The notes: a model not told the origin generated them from the letters alone. A stretch of DNA of 64,000 nucleotides from DASYDU01 sp050248495 (GCA_050248495.1 JBFWSG010000008.1:1-64000), one strand, 5' to 3'. Positions 13,934-23,131 are shown, counted from the first letter of the stretch. Numbers and translations are program-made.

Positions 13934-16201
13934 ATGCCCCAGCAGCAATCGCTTTTCGAGCCTGATCCGGCGCCGTGGGAGCTGGACGACACGGCGCAGC
14001 AGCATGTGGCGACGGTGGTGTTCGCCAGCGGCGCTGGGGGCGAGTTCGACTATCTCGTGCCGGAGGGGATGGCGCTCGCGGCGGGTTGCCGTGTGAAGGT
14101 GCCGCTCGGGCGCGGCAATCGGACGGTCGTGGGTTACACGGTCGACGTGGGATTCAAAACGGCCGGCGGCCGGAAGTTAAAAGCGATCGCCGAGGTGCTC
14201 GATCCACAAGCGCTCCTCTCGCCGTCGATGCTGCGGGTGACGCGGTGGATGGCGGACTATTATCTCTGCCCGTGGGGCCAGGTGCTGGAGGCGGTGGTGC
14301 CGGCGGGCGTGCGGCAGAAAGCGGGGACGCGCGACGTGACATTGCTATCGGTCGCGCCGGAAACGGTGGCCCGGCTCGGCGAGCTCAAGCTTTCCGGCAA
14401 GCAGGCCGAGGTTGTCCGCCATCTCGCCTCCAGCCCGCGACCCCTCTCCGCGCCGCAATTGGCTGCCCGCGCCGGATGCACCGTGGCGCCGATCAACGCG
14501 CTGCGGAAGAAGGGACTCTTGGTGGCGAGCGTCGAGCGGCTTTCGACGGCCCGCGTCGACTACGCCGCGGTGGAGCGCGAGGCGGCTCACGAATTGAACG
14601 AAGACCAGCAAGCGGCACTCGAGTCGATCCGCGAATCGCTCCATTCGGCCGAGCATCGCACGATTCTGATCCACGGCGTCACGGGGAGCGGCAAGACGGA
14701 AGTTTACATCCGGGCGATTGAGGAGGTCGTCCGCTTCGGCCGGCAGGCGATTCTGCTCGTGCCCGAAATCAGCCTCACACCGCAAACGGTTGCCCGCTTT
14801 CGCGCCCGTTTCGATCGCGTGGCCGTACTCCACAGCCACCAGAGCGACGTCGAACGACACGAACATTGGCGGCGAATCGCGCGGGGCGAAGTGGAAGTTG
14901 TCGTCGGCGCCCGCAGCGCCATCTTCGCCCCGACGCCCCATCTGGGCCTCATTCTGTTGGATGAAGAACACGAGGCGACGTTCAAACAGGAGACGGCGCC
15001 GCGCTATCACGCCCGCGACGTGGCGATTCGCCGGGCAACCGATCAAAACGTGCCGCTCGTGCTCGCCAGCGCCACTCCGTCGCTCGAAAGTTGGCAGCGG
15101 GCAGCGGCGGGGGAATTCCGGCTCGTGGAGATGCCGCGGCGCGTGTTCAACCGGCCGCTGCCGGCCGTGCGGACTATCGATCTCCGCGAGGAGCAGCACC
15201 ATCGCGGCAGCCGCGGGGCCATCAGCCGGCCCTTGCACCAGGCCATGGAAGCGGCGCTCCGCGACGGCGGACAGGTGATCTTGCTGCTCAATCGCCGCGG
15301 TTTTTCGACGCACATTCAGTGCCCGGCGTGCGGCTACGTAGCAAAGTGTCCGCATTGCGACTTGCCGCTCACGTTTCACCGCCAGGCCAGCCAGGTGATC
15401 TGCCACTATTGCGACTACCAGACGCCGCATCCCACAAATTGCCCCGATTGCAAATCGCCTCAGCTGCGGTTCAGTGGCCTGGGAACGCAAAAGCTCGAAG
15501 CGGAAGTTCAGGCCCGTTTTCCCGATCACACGTGCCTGCGAATGGACACCGACACGATGCAGCAGCGCGGCAGCCACGAACAGGCGCTGGCCTCGTTCCG
15601 CGATGGACGGGTGAAGATTTTGCTCGGCACGCAGATGATCGCCAAAGGGCTCGACTTCCCGAACGTGACGCTGGTGGGCGTGATCAACGCCGACACGGCG
15701 CTGAACCTGCCTGACTTCCGCGCGTCGGAGCGGACGTTTCAACTCGTGACGCAAGTCGCGGGGCGGACCGGCCGGGGAGAGCAGGGCGGGCGCGTGATGG
15801 TGCAAACCTTTGCCCCCGATTCGCCGGCAATCCTGGCCGCGGTGCGCCACGACTACACGGCCTTCGCCCGCACCGAGCTACCGCACCGCGAGTCAGCCGG
15901 CTACCCGCCTTTCGCCTCGCTGGTGCGGATCGTCGTCCGCGGCGAGAGCGAGCCGAACGCGCGGGCGCTGGCGGACGAAATCGGCAAACGCCTGCGCGCC
16001 CAAGCTGCCGACGGCATCCGCGTGCTAGGGCCGGCGCCGGCGCCGATGACGAAGCTGCGGGGGCAGTATCGCTTCCAAATTCAGTTGCATTCAAAGGATG
16101 GCGACGCCTTGCGAATCGTGGTCCGGTCCGCCACCGCGGAACTGAAAACACCGGAGGATCTTTTCTGGACCGTCGACGTCGATCCCTGGGACATGATGTG
16201 A
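13934..16201 (+). CDS. priA: Primosomal replication-restart helicase PriA
   Basis: The 755-residue superfamily-2 helicase reloads the replisome at stalled forks. Domains in order are an N-terminal 3'-OH binding domain (about residues 20-120), a winged-helix region, Walker A GVTGSGKTEV (about residue 247), the DEEH box in LLDEEHEATF, the eight-Cys zinc-binding region (CPACGYVAKCPHC ... CHYC ... CPDC, about residues 460-500) and motifs V-VI (GTQMIAKGLDFPNVTLV). The GTQMIAKG and zinc motifs are diagnostic. The start at 13934 was chosen because the upstream in-frame ATG lies inside the inverted repeat. Confidence 0.96.
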   Translation: MPQQQSLFEPDPAPWELDDTAQQHVATVVFASGAGGEFDYLVPEGMALAAGCRVKVPLGRGNRTVVGYTVDVGFKTAGGRKLKAIAEVLDPQALLSPSMLRVTRWMADYYLCPWGQVLEAVVPAGVRQKAGTRDVTLLSVAPETVARLGELKLSGKQAEVVRHLASSPRPLSAPQLAARAGCTVAPINALRKKGLLVASVERLSTARVDYAAVEREAAHELNEDQQAALESIRESLHSAEHRTILIHGVTGSGKTEVYIRAIEEVVRFGRQAILLVPEISLTPQTVARFRARFDRVAVLHSHQSDVERHEHWRRIARGEVEVVVGARSAIFAPTPHLGLILLDEEHEATFKQETAPRYHARDVAIRRATDQNVPLVLASATPSLESWQRAAAGEFRLVEMPRRVFNRPLPAVRTIDLREEQHHRGSRGAISRPLHQAMEAALRDGGQVILLLNRRGFSTHIQCPACGYVAKCPHCDLPLTFHRQASQVICHYCDYQTPHPTNCPDCKSPQLRFSGLGTQKLEAEVQARFPDHTCLRMDTDTMQQRGSHEQALASFRDGRVKILLGTQMIAKGLDFPNVTLVGVINADTALNLPDFRASERTFQLVTQVAGRTGRGEQGGRVMVQTFAPDSPAILAAVRHDYTAFARTELPHRESAGYPPFASLVRIVVRGESEPNARALADEIGKRLRAQAADGIRVLGPAPAPMTKLRGQYRFQIQLHSKDGDALRIVVRSATAELKTPEDLFWTVDVDPWDMM

Positions 16202-16202
16202 C

Positions 16203-16330
16203 GAGAGTTGAGGGTGGAGAGTTGAGGGTTTAGTGCCCAGACCAAATCAATTCAGGAGAATCGCTCGGACACGTGTTTTAGCTTGGTTTTTCCCGACTCT
16301 CGACACTAAACCCTCAACCATCAACCCTCC
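16203..16330. repeat. Second inverted repeat of CTAAACCCTCAACC words
   Basis: GAGAGTTGAGGGTTTAGTG (about 16215-16234) faces CACTAAACCCTCAACCATC (about 16304-16322), again around ~70 bases. It is the same word family as the repeat before priA. Confidence 0.6.
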
Positions 16331-16385
16331 GCATTGCACTTGGACCCATTCGCGAAATGGCCCTACAATCTAGGCGGACTGGGCC

Positions 16386-18209
16386 ATGTCGTACCGAACC
16401 TTCAAGCGCGTGCTGGGCGAAACGAACCTCGAGCGGAAGTGCCGCTGGTGGTTCGGCATCTCGCTGGCCGTGATGTTGACGCTGAGCTTCACCTGGTACG
16501 GCCGCCGCACCGACGAGCTCGTCGAAAAAAGCATCCAGTCGGTGAGCAAGGAATACGTCCGGGCGGGCTGGCAGACGCGGCATCTGCGGAGCCTCGCCGA
16601 GTTGGAAACACCCGATCGCCAGCGCTCTTCTTCGGATTTCGACGTCGAATTCTATGACGCCTTGGCCCAGAGCGGCGAAGAACTGGGCAAAGGCTTCGAA
16701 TGGGAGGCGATTCTGTTGCCCCCACCTGCCGGCGCGACGAACCGCCGGCCAATCGAACCTGAAAACCAGCCCCGCGGCGACGAGCGCGAGCTGCTCTCGA
16801 AATGGCTCACGAACCCGGCGCGACTGCAAATCACCGAAGGGCAGCCGATCCCTGAACCGGGACACGTCGATCGCCGCACGGAGATCGGCGATCGGCAGGT
16901 CTATCAATACTTTCAGCCGATGTACGCCACCAGCCAGCGGTGCGTCAATTGCCACACCTCCATGGGCAAGGCACCCAATCCGCAGCTGCAAGTCGGCGAT
17001 TTGATGGCGGTGATCCGCGTCACGGTCGACGACGAGGAGACGGTCAATGCCCGGGCCATGAACAAGGCGCTGGCCTGGACGGCGGCCATCGTGATCGGCT
17101 TTCTCTCGATGATTTCGCTGTGGGCCGTGGTCCGCTACGTGATCGTCAAGCCCGTGACGCACCTGCGCGACGTGGCCAACGCGGTCCGCGAAGGCGACGT
17201 CGAGCAGCGGGCCATGATCCGCACGGGCGACGAGTTCGAAGAGCTGGCCGCGTCGTTCAACCGCATGTTGCGGCAGCTTCTGAGCCAGCAGAGCGAGCTG
17301 CAGCACGTGAACAACGAGCTCGACAACCGCCTCGACGAGCTCGCTCAGGCCAACATGCGGCTCTACGAAATGAACCGCCTCAAGAGCGACTTCCTGGCCA
17401 CCGTGAGCCACGAGCTGCGGACGCCGCTCAACAGCATCATCGGCTTTAGCGACGTCTTAAGCTCGATCGCGGCGCTCGATGACAAGCAGAAGCGGTACGT
17501 GGGCAACATCCAGCGATCGGGCACGATGCTCCTGGAGATGATCAACGACATTCTGGACCTCGCCAAAATGGAAAGCGGCAAGATGGAGGTCCGACTCAGC
17601 GAGTTCAAGATCGCCTCGCTGGTGGGCGCGCAATGCGACATGGCCCGGCCGCTGGCGGAAAAGAAGAACATCGATCTGGACTTCGTGATTCCGCCGAATC
17701 TGCCGCCGATTCGCCAGGACCAGGCCAAGGTGCAGCAAATTCTCAACAATCTGCTCTCCAACGCGATCAAGTTCACGCCCGAGGGGGGACGCATCGAAAT
17801 TTCCGCCGAGCGGGATGAATATGGCGACTTGCGGCTGCGCGTGACCGACACCGGCATCGGCATCAGCCCGGCCGACCAGCAGCTGATCTTCGAGAAATTC
17901 CGGCAGGCCCCGGGCGTCTCGAAGGACGGCGACACGATGACCCGTGAGTACTCCGGCACTGGGCTCGGCCTGTCGATCGTGCGGGAGTTATGCCGGCTGC
18001 TGGGCGGCGATGTGTCGGTCGAGAGCGAGCTCGGCAAGGGGAGCACCTTTTCAGTGCGATTGCCGTGGCGACTGGAAGAGGTGCCGCGGCTCGATGCCCA
18101 ATTGAAGGAAGATCTCGACGCGCTCGCGCGGCCCCGCCCCGCGGCCAGTTCCGCGATGGAGTTGCTCGGAGCGACGACGGACTCTAAAACCTATAGCGAC
18201 AACATCTGA
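16386..18209 (+). CDS. Membrane sensor histidine kinase with heme-c binding DUF3365 sensor domain
   Basis: The 607-residue kinase starts with a membrane helix (about residues 22-38), then a periplasmic domain of the DUF3365/Tll0287 type carrying RCVNCHTSMGK, whose C186-x-x-C-H190 is a covalent heme-c motif. A second membrane helix (about 230-251) leads into a HAMP domain (VIVKPVTHLRDV), a coiled coil, the phosphoacceptor SHELRTPLN (His342), N-box LNNLLSNAIKFTPEGG and the DTGIGIS and GTGLGLS boxes. It probably senses redox state or a small gas ligand through the heme. No response regulator is adjacent. The extra C-terminal ~45 residues are low complexity. Confidence 0.9.
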   Translation: MSYRTFKRVLGETNLERKCRWWFGISLAVMLTLSFTWYGRRTDELVEKSIQSVSKEYVRAGWQTRHLRSLAELETPDRQRSSSDFDVEFYDALAQSGEELGKGFEWEAILLPPPAGATNRRPIEPENQPRGDERELLSKWLTNPARLQITEGQPIPEPGHVDRRTEIGDRQVYQYFQPMYATSQRCVNCHTSMGKAPNPQLQVGDLMAVIRVTVDDEETVNARAMNKALAWTAAIVIGFLSMISLWAVVRYVIVKPVTHLRDVANAVREGDVEQRAMIRTGDEFEELAASFNRMLRQLLSQQSELQHVNNELDNRLDELAQANMRLYEMNRLKSDFLATVSHELRTPLNSIIGFSDVLSSIAALDDKQKRYVGNIQRSGTMLLEMINDILDLAKMESGKMEVRLSEFKIASLVGAQCDMARPLAEKKNIDLDFVIPPNLPPIRQDQAKVQQILNNLLSNAIKFTPEGGRIEISAERDEYGDLRLRVTDTGIGISPADQQLIFEKFRQAPGVSKDGDTMTREYSGTGLGLSIVRELCRLLGGDVSVESELGKGSTFSVRLPWRLEEVPRLDAQLKEDLDALARPRPAASSAMELLGATTDSKTYSDNI

Positions 18210-18267
18210 AGCGGACGTAATTTGGTGCGGCTGCTGGCCGACCTTTGACCCTCTGACCTTTGATTTC

Positions 18268-18717
18268 TTGGCCGAAGTTCATCTGTTTACCGACGGTGCA
18301 TGCAGCGGCAACCCGGGCCCCGGCGGCTGGGCGTTCATCTTGCGGCATCCCGGTTCGGGAAAAGAACTGGAACAGAGCGGCGGTGAGCCGAACACCACCA
18401 ACAACCGCATGGAGCTGACAGCCGCCGTCCGCGGCCTCGAAACGCTCAAGCGGCCGGCCCACGTCGAGCTCTTCACCGACAGCGTCTACGTCGGCAAGGG
18501 AATCAGCGAGTGGCTCCCGAAATGGAAGGCCAACGGCTGGAAGCGCAAGGAGAAGAACAAACTCGTGCCAATTGCCAACGAGGAGTTGTGGCGCGAGCTG
18601 GATGCCCTGCTCGCTCGACACAAAGTGAAATACACCCGCGTCGCCGGCCACAGCGGCCACACGGAAAACGACCGCGTCGATGAGTTGGCCGTCGCGGCGT
18701 ATCAGCAGTATTTGTGA
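18268..18717 (+). CDS. rnhA: Ribonuclease HI
   Basis: The 149-residue endonuclease cuts the RNA strand of RNA-DNA hybrids. All four catalytic acids are visible: D in LFTDGACSGNPGPGGW, E in NNRMELTAAV, D in ELFTDSVYV and D in NDRVDELA, plus the flexible-loop His region VAGHSGH. The basic protrusion WKANGWKRKEKNK is present, as in the E. coli type. The most likely start is TTG at 18268, because no ATG in frame gives a complete first strand. Confidence 0.95.
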   Translation: MAEVHLFTDGACSGNPGPGGWAFILRHPGSGKELEQSGGEPNTTNNRMELTAAVRGLETLKRPAHVELFTDSVYVGKGISEWLPKWKANGWKRKEKNKLVPIANEELWRELDALLARHKVKYTRVAGHSGHTENDRVDELAVAAYQQYL

Positions 18718-18723
18718 CTTTCT

Positions 18724-18832
18724 TGGCCGACCGGGACGGCCGTACATTTTCTTACCGGCCGTGACGGCCGGAACATCTCTTCACCGGCCGGGACGGCCGG
18801 GCTATATAGCCGAGCCATCCTGGCTCGCTCTG
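18724..18832. repeat. REP-like palindrome cluster upstream of the transposase-like gene
   Basis: Three successive GGCCG-x-GACGGCC palindromes, the last joined to CTATATAGCCGAGCC and ATCCTGGCTCG. This is the same family as the clusters at 10446, 19259 and 19577, and lies ~60 bases before a gene of the REP-associated transposase type. Confidence 0.75.
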
Positions 18833-18889
18833 CAATAATTTCACCGCGGATACTGGACATATATACATTTCGTTGCTATCGTCGCCCGC

Positions 18890-19552
18890 ATGGGTAGAAC
18901 CCTCGCCATTCATTGGGCGGCCACGACGCACGGCACGTGGCTGCATGGTGATCCGCGCGGCTCCTGGCGCGACGGACGGCTGATCGGTCCCGACCCGTTT
19001 TTGGAAGCGGAATCCCGGGCCCGGATGTCTCAGGACGTGGTGCTGTTGGACGCGGCAGAGCGGCTGCTCATAGCGGATGCATTTGGGGAAGTCGTCCGCG
19101 AGCAAGGGCATCGCGTGTTCGCGGCGACAGTCCGGACAACGCACGTGCATCTTGTGCTCGCGCCGCCGAAGGAGCACATCGACACGGTAATCGCAAGGTT
19201 CAAGCGTCGATCGGCGGGCGTAGTACTGGCACATCGAAGGGGGCTGGCTGCGAACCATGACAATCCCGCCGGGACGGTTTCTCATCCCGCCGGGACGGCG
19301 GGGCTATATAGCCGAGCCATCTTGGCTCGGCGACACGCAGTGCCGCAGCATCTGTGGACGGCCGGCAAATTCCCTGTGGTTATCTTCAACGAACTTCACT
19401 TGGCGAACGCCATCGAATACGTCCGCGATCACAATCGGCGACTCGGCCTGCCGCCGGATCCATATTTTTGGATCGAAGCGCTGTATCCGGCGGGGGAGTA
19501 CGCGGGTGAGCGGGCTGAGCGAAGTGGGTTGTGTGAAACATTGCCGTTTTAG
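18890..19552 (+). CDS. REP-associated tyrosine-transposase-like (IS200-like) protein, with an internal repeat
   Basis: The 220-residue product resembles TnpA_REP/IS200-like proteins: THVHLVLAP (H85-x-H87) is the metal-binding HUH-type motif, and LANAIEYVRDHNRRLGLPPD near the C-terminus is the usual tail. I could not place the catalytic tyrosine with confidence, because the helix ARFKRRSAGVVL after the HUH motif has none. Residues about 124-147 (NPAGTVSHPAGTAGLYSRAI and following) are encoded by a copy of the surrounding palindromic repeat, inserted in frame. Repeats flank the gene on both sides, as in RAYT-REP systems, where the protein moves or maintains the palindromes. Activity after the insertion is doubtful. 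Confidence 0.65.
   Translation: MGRTLAIHWAATTHGTWLHGDPRGSWRDGRLIGPDPFLEAESRARMSQDVVLLDAAERLLIADAFGEVVREQGHRVFAATVRTTHVHLVLAPPKEHIDTVIARFKRRSAGVVLAHRRGLAANHDNPAGTVSHPAGTAGLYSRAILARRHAVPQHLWTAGKFPVVIFNELHLANAIEYVRDHNRRLGLPPDPYFWIEALYPAGEYAGERAERSGLCETLPF
19259..19331. repeat. Palindromic repeat copy inside the transposase-like coding region
   Basis: Two CCCGCCGGGACGG words followed by CTATATAGCCGAGCC and ATCTTGGCTCGG. The copy is a multiple of three in effect, leaving the reading frame open. Confidence 0.75.
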
Positions 19553-19576
19553 AACTACGATTCGGCGCGTTGGAAG

Positions 19577-19622
19577 CCGGCCGGGACGGCAGGGCCATCT
19601 AGCCGCGGCATCCTGCCGCGCA
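19577..19622. repeat. Palindromic repeat copy between transposase-like gene and recG
   Basis: GGCCGGGACGGCAGGGCC, then ATCTAGCCGCGGC and ATCCTGCCGCGC. A diverged member of the same family in which both arms of the second hairpin have changed together (GAGCC/GGCTC to GCGGC/GCCGC). Confidence 0.65.
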
Positions 19623-19648
19623 TCGGCGGTCGTCCGTACAATGGCGGC

Positions 19649-21769
19649 ATGAGTGGCACACCGCAACCGTCGACATCGCCACCGCGGCCGCAAACGCCGG
19701 CCGAGATGCTGGCCACGCCCGTGCAGTTCGTGCCGGGTGTCGGGCCGCAGAAAGCAAAGCTGCTCGCCAACTTGGAGCTTTACACGGCCGCCGACCTGGT
19801 GTTCTTTTTCCCGCGCGACTACCAGGACCTCTCCGACCGCCGGGCCATCGCCGATCTGGAGGACGACAAGCTCCAAACGATTCGCGGCGTCGTCGCCGAG
19901 GTCGATGCCACGACCTCTGGCTTCGGCAAGAGCCGCGTGGGAGTGCTGGTGTCAGACGGCCGCGATTTCCTGCGGGCGATGTGGTTCGACCAGCCCTTCA
20001 TGCGGGGCAAATTTCAACCGGGGCAGCATGTGCTAATGTCTGCCAAGCCGCGGCTGCGCGGCGGCCGCTGGGAAATGGCCCATCCGCGGGTCACCTGGCT
20101 CGAAGGCGAAGCGGACGAACCAGAGTCGCGGCTGCTCTCGATCTATCCGCTCACCGAAGGCCTTTCGCAGTATGAAATGCGGCGGATTGTCGCAGCGGCG
20201 GTCGAACGTTATGGACCTGTGCTCGAGGAAGTGTTTCCCCCGCAATTGCTCAGCGAGCTGCAGCTGATGCCGCTTGCCGCGGCGCTGGCAGCCATCCACT
20301 CGCCGCAAAATGCCGAGGAATTGGCCCGCGCCCGCCGGCGTTTCATTTTTCAGGAACTCTTCATTTTGGAGCTCGCCCTGGTCGCCCGCCGCCGGCAACA
20401 GCAGTTTGGCTTCCGGGCGCCGTCGCTGTCGGCCACCGCCGAGATCGACGCCCGCATCCGCCGCCGGCTGCCCTTCGAGCTCACCGCCGGGCAGCAAGCG
20501 GCGATCCGCGAAGTGGCGGCGGATCTCGCGCGTGAGATGCCCATGAATCGACTCCTGCAGGGCGACGTCGGCAGCGGCAAGACGGTCGTTGCCCTGTATG
20601 CGATGCTCGTGTGCGTCGCCCACGGATATCAGGCGGCGCTCATGGCGCCCACGGAAATCCTCGCCCGCCAACACGCCGACACGCTTGCGCTCATCCTCCA
20701 GCAGAGCCGCGTGCGGCATCGGCTATTGGTCGGCTCGCTCACGGCGCGCGAGCGAGAACAAGCGCTCGCCCAGATCGCGGCGGGAGCGGTCGACCTGGTG
20801 ATCGGCACGCAGGCCATCGTGCAACAAGACGTGCGTTTCGCCCGCCTGGGCCTCGTCGTCATCGACGAGCAGCACAAGTTCGGCGTGCGCCAGCGCGCGG
20901 CGCTCCGCAAGGGAAACGAGTCGCCACATTATCTCGTCATGACCGCCACGCCGATCCCGCGCTCGATCACGATGACGCTCTTCGGCGATCTCGATGTGAC
21001 GACGCTCCGCGACCTGCCCCCGGGCCGCCAACCCGTGAACACCTATCTGGTGGAACCGGAAGAACAGGCAAAATGGTGGCATTTTGTGCGGGAAAAGCTC
21101 GCTGCCGGGCGGCAGGCCTTTGTCGTCGTGCCGCTGGTGGACGATTCCGAAAACGTACAGGCGGCCAGCGTCGCGGCGGCTTTCGAGCAGTTGACCAACG
21201 GCGAGCTGGCCGACTTCCGCGTCGCCATCGTCCATGGACGCATGCCGCCCCAGGAAAAGGAAGCCGCGATGGCCGACTTCCGCGCCGGCCGCACGCAAGT
21301 GCTCGTCTCCACGTCGGTAGTTGAAGTCGGGGTCGACGTGCCGAACGCGGCGATCATCGTCATCGCGTCGCCGCATCGATTTGGCTTGGCGCAATTGCAT
21401 CAGTTGAGGGGCCGTGTCGGTCGTGGTGCGACGCCGGGGTTCTGCGGAGTGCTCGTCGAGGAAGATGTCTCGGAACAAGCGCGCGCTCGCCTCGCGGCGT
21501 TTGCGTCCACCACGGATGGCTTTCAATTGGCAGAGCTCGACTTCGAGCTGCGCGGGCCCGGCGATCTGTTTGGCACGGAGCAACACGGACTGGCGCCGCT
21601 GCGAATTGCCGATTTGCAGCGCGACGCCGCCGTAATCGAAGAGGCGCAGGCCGCCGCCGAAAAGCTCTTTGCCACCGATGCCGGACTGACCAACCCGGAC
21701 CATCAGCGATTACGGCGGCAGATGCTCGTGCGATACGGCAAAGCGCTGGAACTGGGCGACGTGGGCTGA
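19649..21769 (+). CDS. recG: ATP-dependent DNA helicase RecG
   Basis: The 706-residue helicase remodels stalled forks and Holliday junctions. It has the N-terminal wedge/OB-fold region (PGVGPQKAKLL, FFFPRDYQDLSDR, TIRGVVAEVD), Walker A GDVGSGKT (about residue 305), MAPTEILARQHA, DEQH box VVIDEQHKFGVRQR (about residue 404), MTATPIPRS and the VVEVGVDVPNA and HQLRGRVGRG motifs, ending in the RecG-specific C-terminal region. Length is normal. The start ATG at 19649 lies about 25 bases after a palindromic repeat. Confidence 0.97.
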   Translation: MSGTPQPSTSPPRPQTPAEMLATPVQFVPGVGPQKAKLLANLELYTAADLVFFFPRDYQDLSDRRAIADLEDDKLQTIRGVVAEVDATTSGFGKSRVGVLVSDGRDFLRAMWFDQPFMRGKFQPGQHVLMSAKPRLRGGRWEMAHPRVTWLEGEADEPESRLLSIYPLTEGLSQYEMRRIVAAAVERYGPVLEEVFPPQLLSELQLMPLAAALAAIHSPQNAEELARARRRFIFQELFILELALVARRRQQQFGFRAPSLSATAEIDARIRRRLPFELTAGQQAAIREVAADLAREMPMNRLLQGDVGSGKTVVALYAMLVCVAHGYQAALMAPTEILARQHADTLALILQQSRVRHRLLVGSLTAREREQALAQIAAGAVDLVIGTQAIVQQDVRFARLGLVVIDEQHKFGVRQRAALRKGNESPHYLVMTATPIPRSITMTLFGDLDVTTLRDLPPGRQPVNTYLVEPEEQAKWWHFVREKLAAGRQAFVVVPLVDDSENVQAASVAAAFEQLTNGELADFRVAIVHGRMPPQEKEAAMADFRAGRTQVLVSTSVVEVGVDVPNAAIIVIASPHRFGLAQLHQLRGRVGRGATPGFCGVLVEEDVSEQARARLAAFASTTDGFQLAELDFELRGPGDLFGTEQHGLAPLRIADLQRDAAVIEEAQAAAEKLFATDAGLTNPDHQRLRRQMLVRYGKALELGDVG

Positions 21770-22156
21770 GTTTTTCGCTGCTCGAACGCGACCGATCGTC
21801 CGAGGCACGGCCAATCGTCGTCCATCCGGCGGCCGGCGGCCGTTTCCAGGTAGTCGCAAGTCATTATCCAGAAGTCATTTACGAATTGCTAGCTGCGCGG
21901 TTGCCGATGTTCTCTACGAAGTTTTTCGCTTAATTCTTGCATTTTATGCCGGCTCGTCTATGCTGGGTGTTTGATGCGTGTCGGTAAGACACCAGTTGGT
22001 GGACGGGTTTCCCTGTACAGGCGTACGTCGTTCCGGTTGGCGATGATCCCACTGCCGGTTGTCACCGCGCAATGAATTGTCACACGGCGGAATGATTGTC
22101 GAGCCAGACCGTCGCGACTTTGCCGTTATTGCTTTTATTGATTTAGGAGTCGGCTA
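21770..22156 (+). other. Spacer carrying the promoter of the first PEP-CTERM paralog
   Basis: No gene in about 390 bases. It holds a promoter-like pair at 21937-21964 and TTTAGGAGTCGGCTAATG just before the next gene, whose AGGAG is the ribosome binding site. Confidence 0.5.
21937..21964 (+). promoter_or_regulatory. Putative sigma-70 promoter of PEP-CTERM paralog 1
   Basis: TTGCAT (21937-21942), a 16-base spacer and TATGCT (21959-21964), leaving a ~190-base leader before the gene. The same TTGCAA-N16-TATCTT arrangement lies upstream of paralog 2. Confidence 0.45.
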
Positions 22157-23002
22157 ATGCTCCGCATCATTGAGTTGCCATCTCTTCGTACGCGCTCGCG
22201 CAATTCGTTCGTCGCGGGCCGCACCTGCCGACAGATTCTGACTGTCGCAGCCATGCTTAGCTTGGTCACTTTCGCGGCGATCGCTCACGCAGCGCCGATT
22301 AACTACGGTAATTTCAGCGGAAATACGGTGGACTATCTCAACGTCTCCGAAGACGCGAATTCGGCCGGCGACGCGCCGCCGCTATTCGGCCCGCCGACCG
22401 CTTCCGGCGATTCGCTCGACTTTGATCCGGTTGGTTTCAACGCCAGTGCTTCGGGTGCTGCCGGCATCGACGTCACCGATGGAAATCTGAACTTCGTGAT
22501 CATGGCCAAGCAGGGCTATGCGGTCGACATGGTCTCGCTCGCCGAAGCGGGCGACACGACCCTGGCCGGTTTTGGCAACGACAGCACCTTCACCAGCGTG
22601 ACGGGCATCGGCGTGCTGAACGTGTTGGAAGTCGATGGCGTCGGCATTGCTCCGATCGCCGTGCCGATCAATCTGGTCTTCACCCCGTCCGGCGGCACCT
22701 ACGGGCTGGCCACCGATGGCGGCGGCGGACCGTTGTTCTCCAGCGGCTGGAGCGGCTCCTGGCTCAAAGACGTGGAGCAAGTGCTGATCGACAACAACGT
22801 CGCGTACACGCTCGGGGCCACCAAGGTCTCGATCAATTTGGATAATACACTGACCGCGTTGTCCCAAGAGGGCACCTTTGCGCTGATCGCCAAGAAAGAC
22901 TTCGGCGGCCTGAGCGTGACGGTGAACATCCCCGAACCGGCGACGTGGTTCTTGGCTTCGGTTTGCGGTTTGGCTGCGGCCTTCACGGGCCGCCGCCGAT
23001 AA
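22157..23002 (+). CDS. PEP-CTERM protein, paralog 1 of 3
   Basis: The 281-residue product has a long signal peptide ending near AHAAPINYG, a beta-rich body with NSAGDAPPLFGPP, SGDSLDFDPVGF and GTYGLATDGGGGPLF, then NIPEPATWF plus a hydrophobic helix and GRRR. The tail is a PEP-CTERM sorting signal. The two next genes share the body motifs in the same order, so all three arose by tandem duplication. The function of the body is unknown; export to the surface or sheath is inferred from the tail. AGGAG before the ATG supports the start. Confidence 0.85.
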   Translation: MLRIIELPSLRTRSRNSFVAGRTCRQILTVAAMLSLVTFAAIAHAAPINYGNFSGNTVDYLNVSEDANSAGDAPPLFGPPTASGDSLDFDPVGFNASASGAAGIDVTDGNLNFVIMAKQGYAVDMVSLAEAGDTTLAGFGNDSTFTSVTGIGVLNVLEVDGVGIAPIAVPINLVFTPSGGTYGLATDGGGGPLFSSGWSGSWLKDVEQVLIDNNVAYTLGATKVSINLDNTLTALSQEGTFALIAKKDFGGLSVTVNIPEPATWFLASVCGLAAAFTGRRR

Positions 23003-23052
23003 GCGAGTCTACGCAAATTAGGTGGTTTGCGAGATTGAGAATTCGAGGTGGA

Positions 23053-23072
23053 CCCCTGAGTCTCGGGTTTTT
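23053..23072 (+). terminator. Possible terminator of PEP-CTERM paralog 1
   Basis: CCCTGAG-T-CTCGGG forms a short stem with a bulge, followed by TTTTT. Lies 50 bases after the stop codon. Confidence 0.45.
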
Positions 23073-23103
23073 CGGATTGCCAAAATTTTTGCAAAATAAT
23101 TGC

Positions 23104-23131
23104 TTGCAATGTTTGGCGAGTTCGGTATCTT
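23104..23131 (+). promoter_or_regulatory. Putative sigma-70 promoter of PEP-CTERM paralog 2
   Basis: TTGCAA (23104-23109), 16-base spacer, TATCTT (23126-23131). Spacing and boxes match the promoter proposed for paralog 1, so the duplication appears to include the promoter. Confidence 0.45.

Noticed and set aside
14345..15850. 501-codon antisense frame opposite priA
   Set aside because: Shadow of the GC-rich priA codons; no ribosome binding site and no recognisable motif.
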